DNA of 64,000 nucleotides, taken from Candidatus Mycobacterium wuenschmannii (GTDB lineage Bacteria; Actinomycetota; Actinomycetes; Mycobacteriales; Mycobacteriaceae). The position numbers were made by a program, and so were the translations under genes. The stretch is from positions 3,844,001 through 3,908,000 of the forward strand of contig NZ_CP126981.1 of assembly GCF_030252325.1 (NCBI RefSeq). Direction: 5' to 3'. Positions 62,903 through 64,000 of this stretch are shown here, in pieces (positions within the stretch are counted from its first letter, which is position 1; every line of letters begins with the position of its first letter). Below the pieces are notes generated by a model. That model saw only the letters and a program-made list of their open reading frames with translations, was not told the DNA's origin and did no database searches.

Positions 62903-63697
62903 TCAGTCCGAGAACGGGGTGACGGGCCGTTCGCGTCGCTGCCCGTCGACGGTGATGTCGAGCCGCTCGTTGAAGAACGCGACGTGGTCGCGTACGGGCT
63001 CGGCTTCGCGCAGTGGATCGCGGTAGGTCCACGCGATATCAGCCGGTCCGCCCGGCGCCGAGAAATACGACGCGCGGCCCTTGTAGGCGCAATCGCTGAC
63101 GGTGTCGGACGATTGGAGATCGGCGATGAGGTCGGCGGGCGGCAGGTAGAACCGGGTCGGCAGGCCGGTCTCGAACAGCAGCAGCGGCCGCGACGACTCG
63201 GCCAGCACCCGCCCGTCCGACTCGATCCGAACGTGACGGGTGCTAGCGAGGATATCGATGCGCTTGAACGGGTCGTGTGGATGCGAGACGACCGGTTCGT
63301 CTTCCTCGCGCCAGTCGAAGGCGCTGAAGTCAATGGTGAGGTAGCCGGCCAGGTCGGGGTCGTCCGGCTGGAAAGCCGCCGAGGGGCAGCGTCGGCCTTC
63401 GACAACCACGTCGAACACCTCGCCGGTACAGCTATGTGTCGCAAAGGGATTGGTCGGAACCAGGACCGGCAGCCCGGATACGTCGTCGACCCGGCCCGCC
63501 GATTCCAGCCTCGCTGCGAAGTCGGTCTGCGGCAGCGCATACGTCGGGACCAGCCGACGTGGCTCCCACACCAGCAACCCGTTCACGGTGTCGGCCACCA
63601 GCGCGTCGTTCAGGTAGATCCGCAGGCGCTTCTCGGTCGGTTCGTACCGTAGCGATTTCAACGCGTCGTCGAGCAGGTCTCTCATCCTGGTCCCCAT
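62903..63697 (-). CDS. DUF427 domain protein (two domains)
   Basis: About 264 aa with two DUF427 units. The first has KRLRIYLNDALVADTVNGLLVWEPRRLVP, the second HVRIESDGRVLAESSRPLLLFETGLPTRFYLPP, ending at CAYKGRASYFS (key: V-A-D-T and A-Y-K-G-x-A-x-Y). The fold is a small beta barrel of unknown activity. Start is uncertain among GTG 63700, ATG 63697 and ATG 63685. It leads into the DUF4185 gene. Confidence 0.88.
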   Translation of the reverse strand: MGTRMRDLLDDALKSLRYEPTEKRLRIYLNDALVADTVNGLLVWEPRRLVPTYALPQTDFAARLESAGRVDDVSGLPVLVPTNPFATHSCTGEVFDVVVEGRRCPSAAFQPDDPDLAGYLTIDFSAFDWREEDEPVVSHPHDPFKRIDILASTRHVRIESDGRVLAESSRPLLLFETGLPTRFYLPPADLIADLQSSDTVSDCAYKGRASYFSAPGGPADIAWTYRDPLREAEPVRDHVAFFNERLDITVDGQRRERPVTPFSD

Positions 63698-63704
63698 CAC
63701 TCCA

Positions 63705-64000
63705 CTATGGCGCGGGATGCACCGATTCGACGGTGTACAGGTGCGGCTCGAAGCCGATTGCCAGCTCAGCGCACTTGCCCATGTGCTCGCGGGCAGTCGG
63801 GTTCTGCTGCATCGCCTGCATCGCAGCGGCGTCCCGCCACTGCGCGTAATTGACTACCCGGGTGCCGTCAGTGCTGACGTGGATGTTCGCCGAGACGAAT
63901 TCGTCGACGTACTGCATCACGTCCTCGGTGGCTTCGGTCAGCAGTGCGGCGAGTTGTTCGGCGTTCTCGGGTTCGACGGTGAACACGTTGATCAGCGTCG
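63705..64000 (-). CDS. Antibiotic biosynthesis monooxygenase (ABM) domain protein, partial
   Basis: The frame is open at the window edge (TLINVFTVEPENAEQLAAL), so the true start lies beyond 64000. The ABM ferredoxin-like fold is clear: VNYAQWRDAAAMQAMQ and VSANIHVSTDGTR. Members act as small dioxygenases or monooxygenases without cofactor, or as heme-degrading proteins. The stop at 63705 is 5 bp upstream of the DUF427 gene start region, so they may be one operon. Confidence 0.85.
   Translation of the reverse strand, partial: TLINVFTVEPENAEQLAALLTEATEDVMQYVDEFVSANIHVSTDGTRVVNYAQWRDAAAMQAMQQNPTAREHMGKCAELAIGFEPHLYTVESVHPAP

Overview
The window is high-GC DNA from a non-tuberculous, probably environmental Mycobacterium (Mycolicibacterium-type). 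Three things point there. The right half keeps the gene order of M. tuberculosis Rv0116c to Rv0131c: ldtA, a Rv0121c-like F420/FMN oxidoreductase, pepA, treS, mak, fbpC (antigen 85C), htdZ and fadE1. The window also carries typical mycobacterial families (TIGR00027 methyltransferase, DUF732, DUF427, DUF5709, DUF4185). Finally, it is dense in SDR, acyl-CoA and P450 genes.

Layout. 0-5.3 kb: a secreted protein fragment, two methyltransferases, then an IclR regulator divergent from an ADH / SnoaL-like / SDR operon. 5.3-9.9 kb: a secreted protein made of three tandem repeats, an SDR overlapping an APH-type kinase gene, and two small secreted proteins. 10-33 kb: a catabolic island. Its left arm encodes an acyl-CoA dehydrogenase, CoA-transferase, enoyl-CoA hydratases, SDRs, two acyl-CoA synthetases, and TetR and GntR regulators. 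Its right arm (22.4-32.9 kb) is one tightly coupled rightward operon: SDR, Rieske oxygenase, Baeyer-Villiger-type flavin monooxygenase, SDR, CaiB-type CoA-transferase, ThDP-dependent lyase/decarboxylase, aldehyde dehydrogenase, NDMA-type alcohol dehydrogenase. 33-36 kb: a membrane acyltransferase and an O-methyltransferase. 36-46.6 kb: a second oxidative cluster with two P450s, TauD-type dioxygenase, LLM flavin monooxygenase, SDRs and two tandem TetR genes. Two of its genes carry single-base frameshifts. 46.6-64 kb: the conserved cell-envelope and trehalose block, a DrrAB-type ABC transporter with a MarR regulator, and small conserved genes.

How it fits together. The 10-33 kb island looks like a complete route for a ring or branched substrate: oxygenation (Rieske, BVMO), CoA activation, beta-oxidation-like steps, and a possible one-carbon shortening by CoA-transferase plus ThDP enzyme plus aldehyde dehydrogenase. 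The substrate cannot be read from the sequence. Three sets of palindromes suggest local regulons: a 15-bp GAGAAYNNTRTTYTC-like site at three promoters of the island (candidate TetR operator), a TTTGTCCGGACAAA site at the GntR-linked divergent promoter, and a 16-bp CTRTACGNNCGTAYAG-like site found five times, at four intergenic promoter regions of the 39-44.4 kb cluster. The IclR gene seems to lack any ATG/GTG/TTG start and to use ATT. No tRNA, rRNA, CRISPR array, transposase or integrase was seen.
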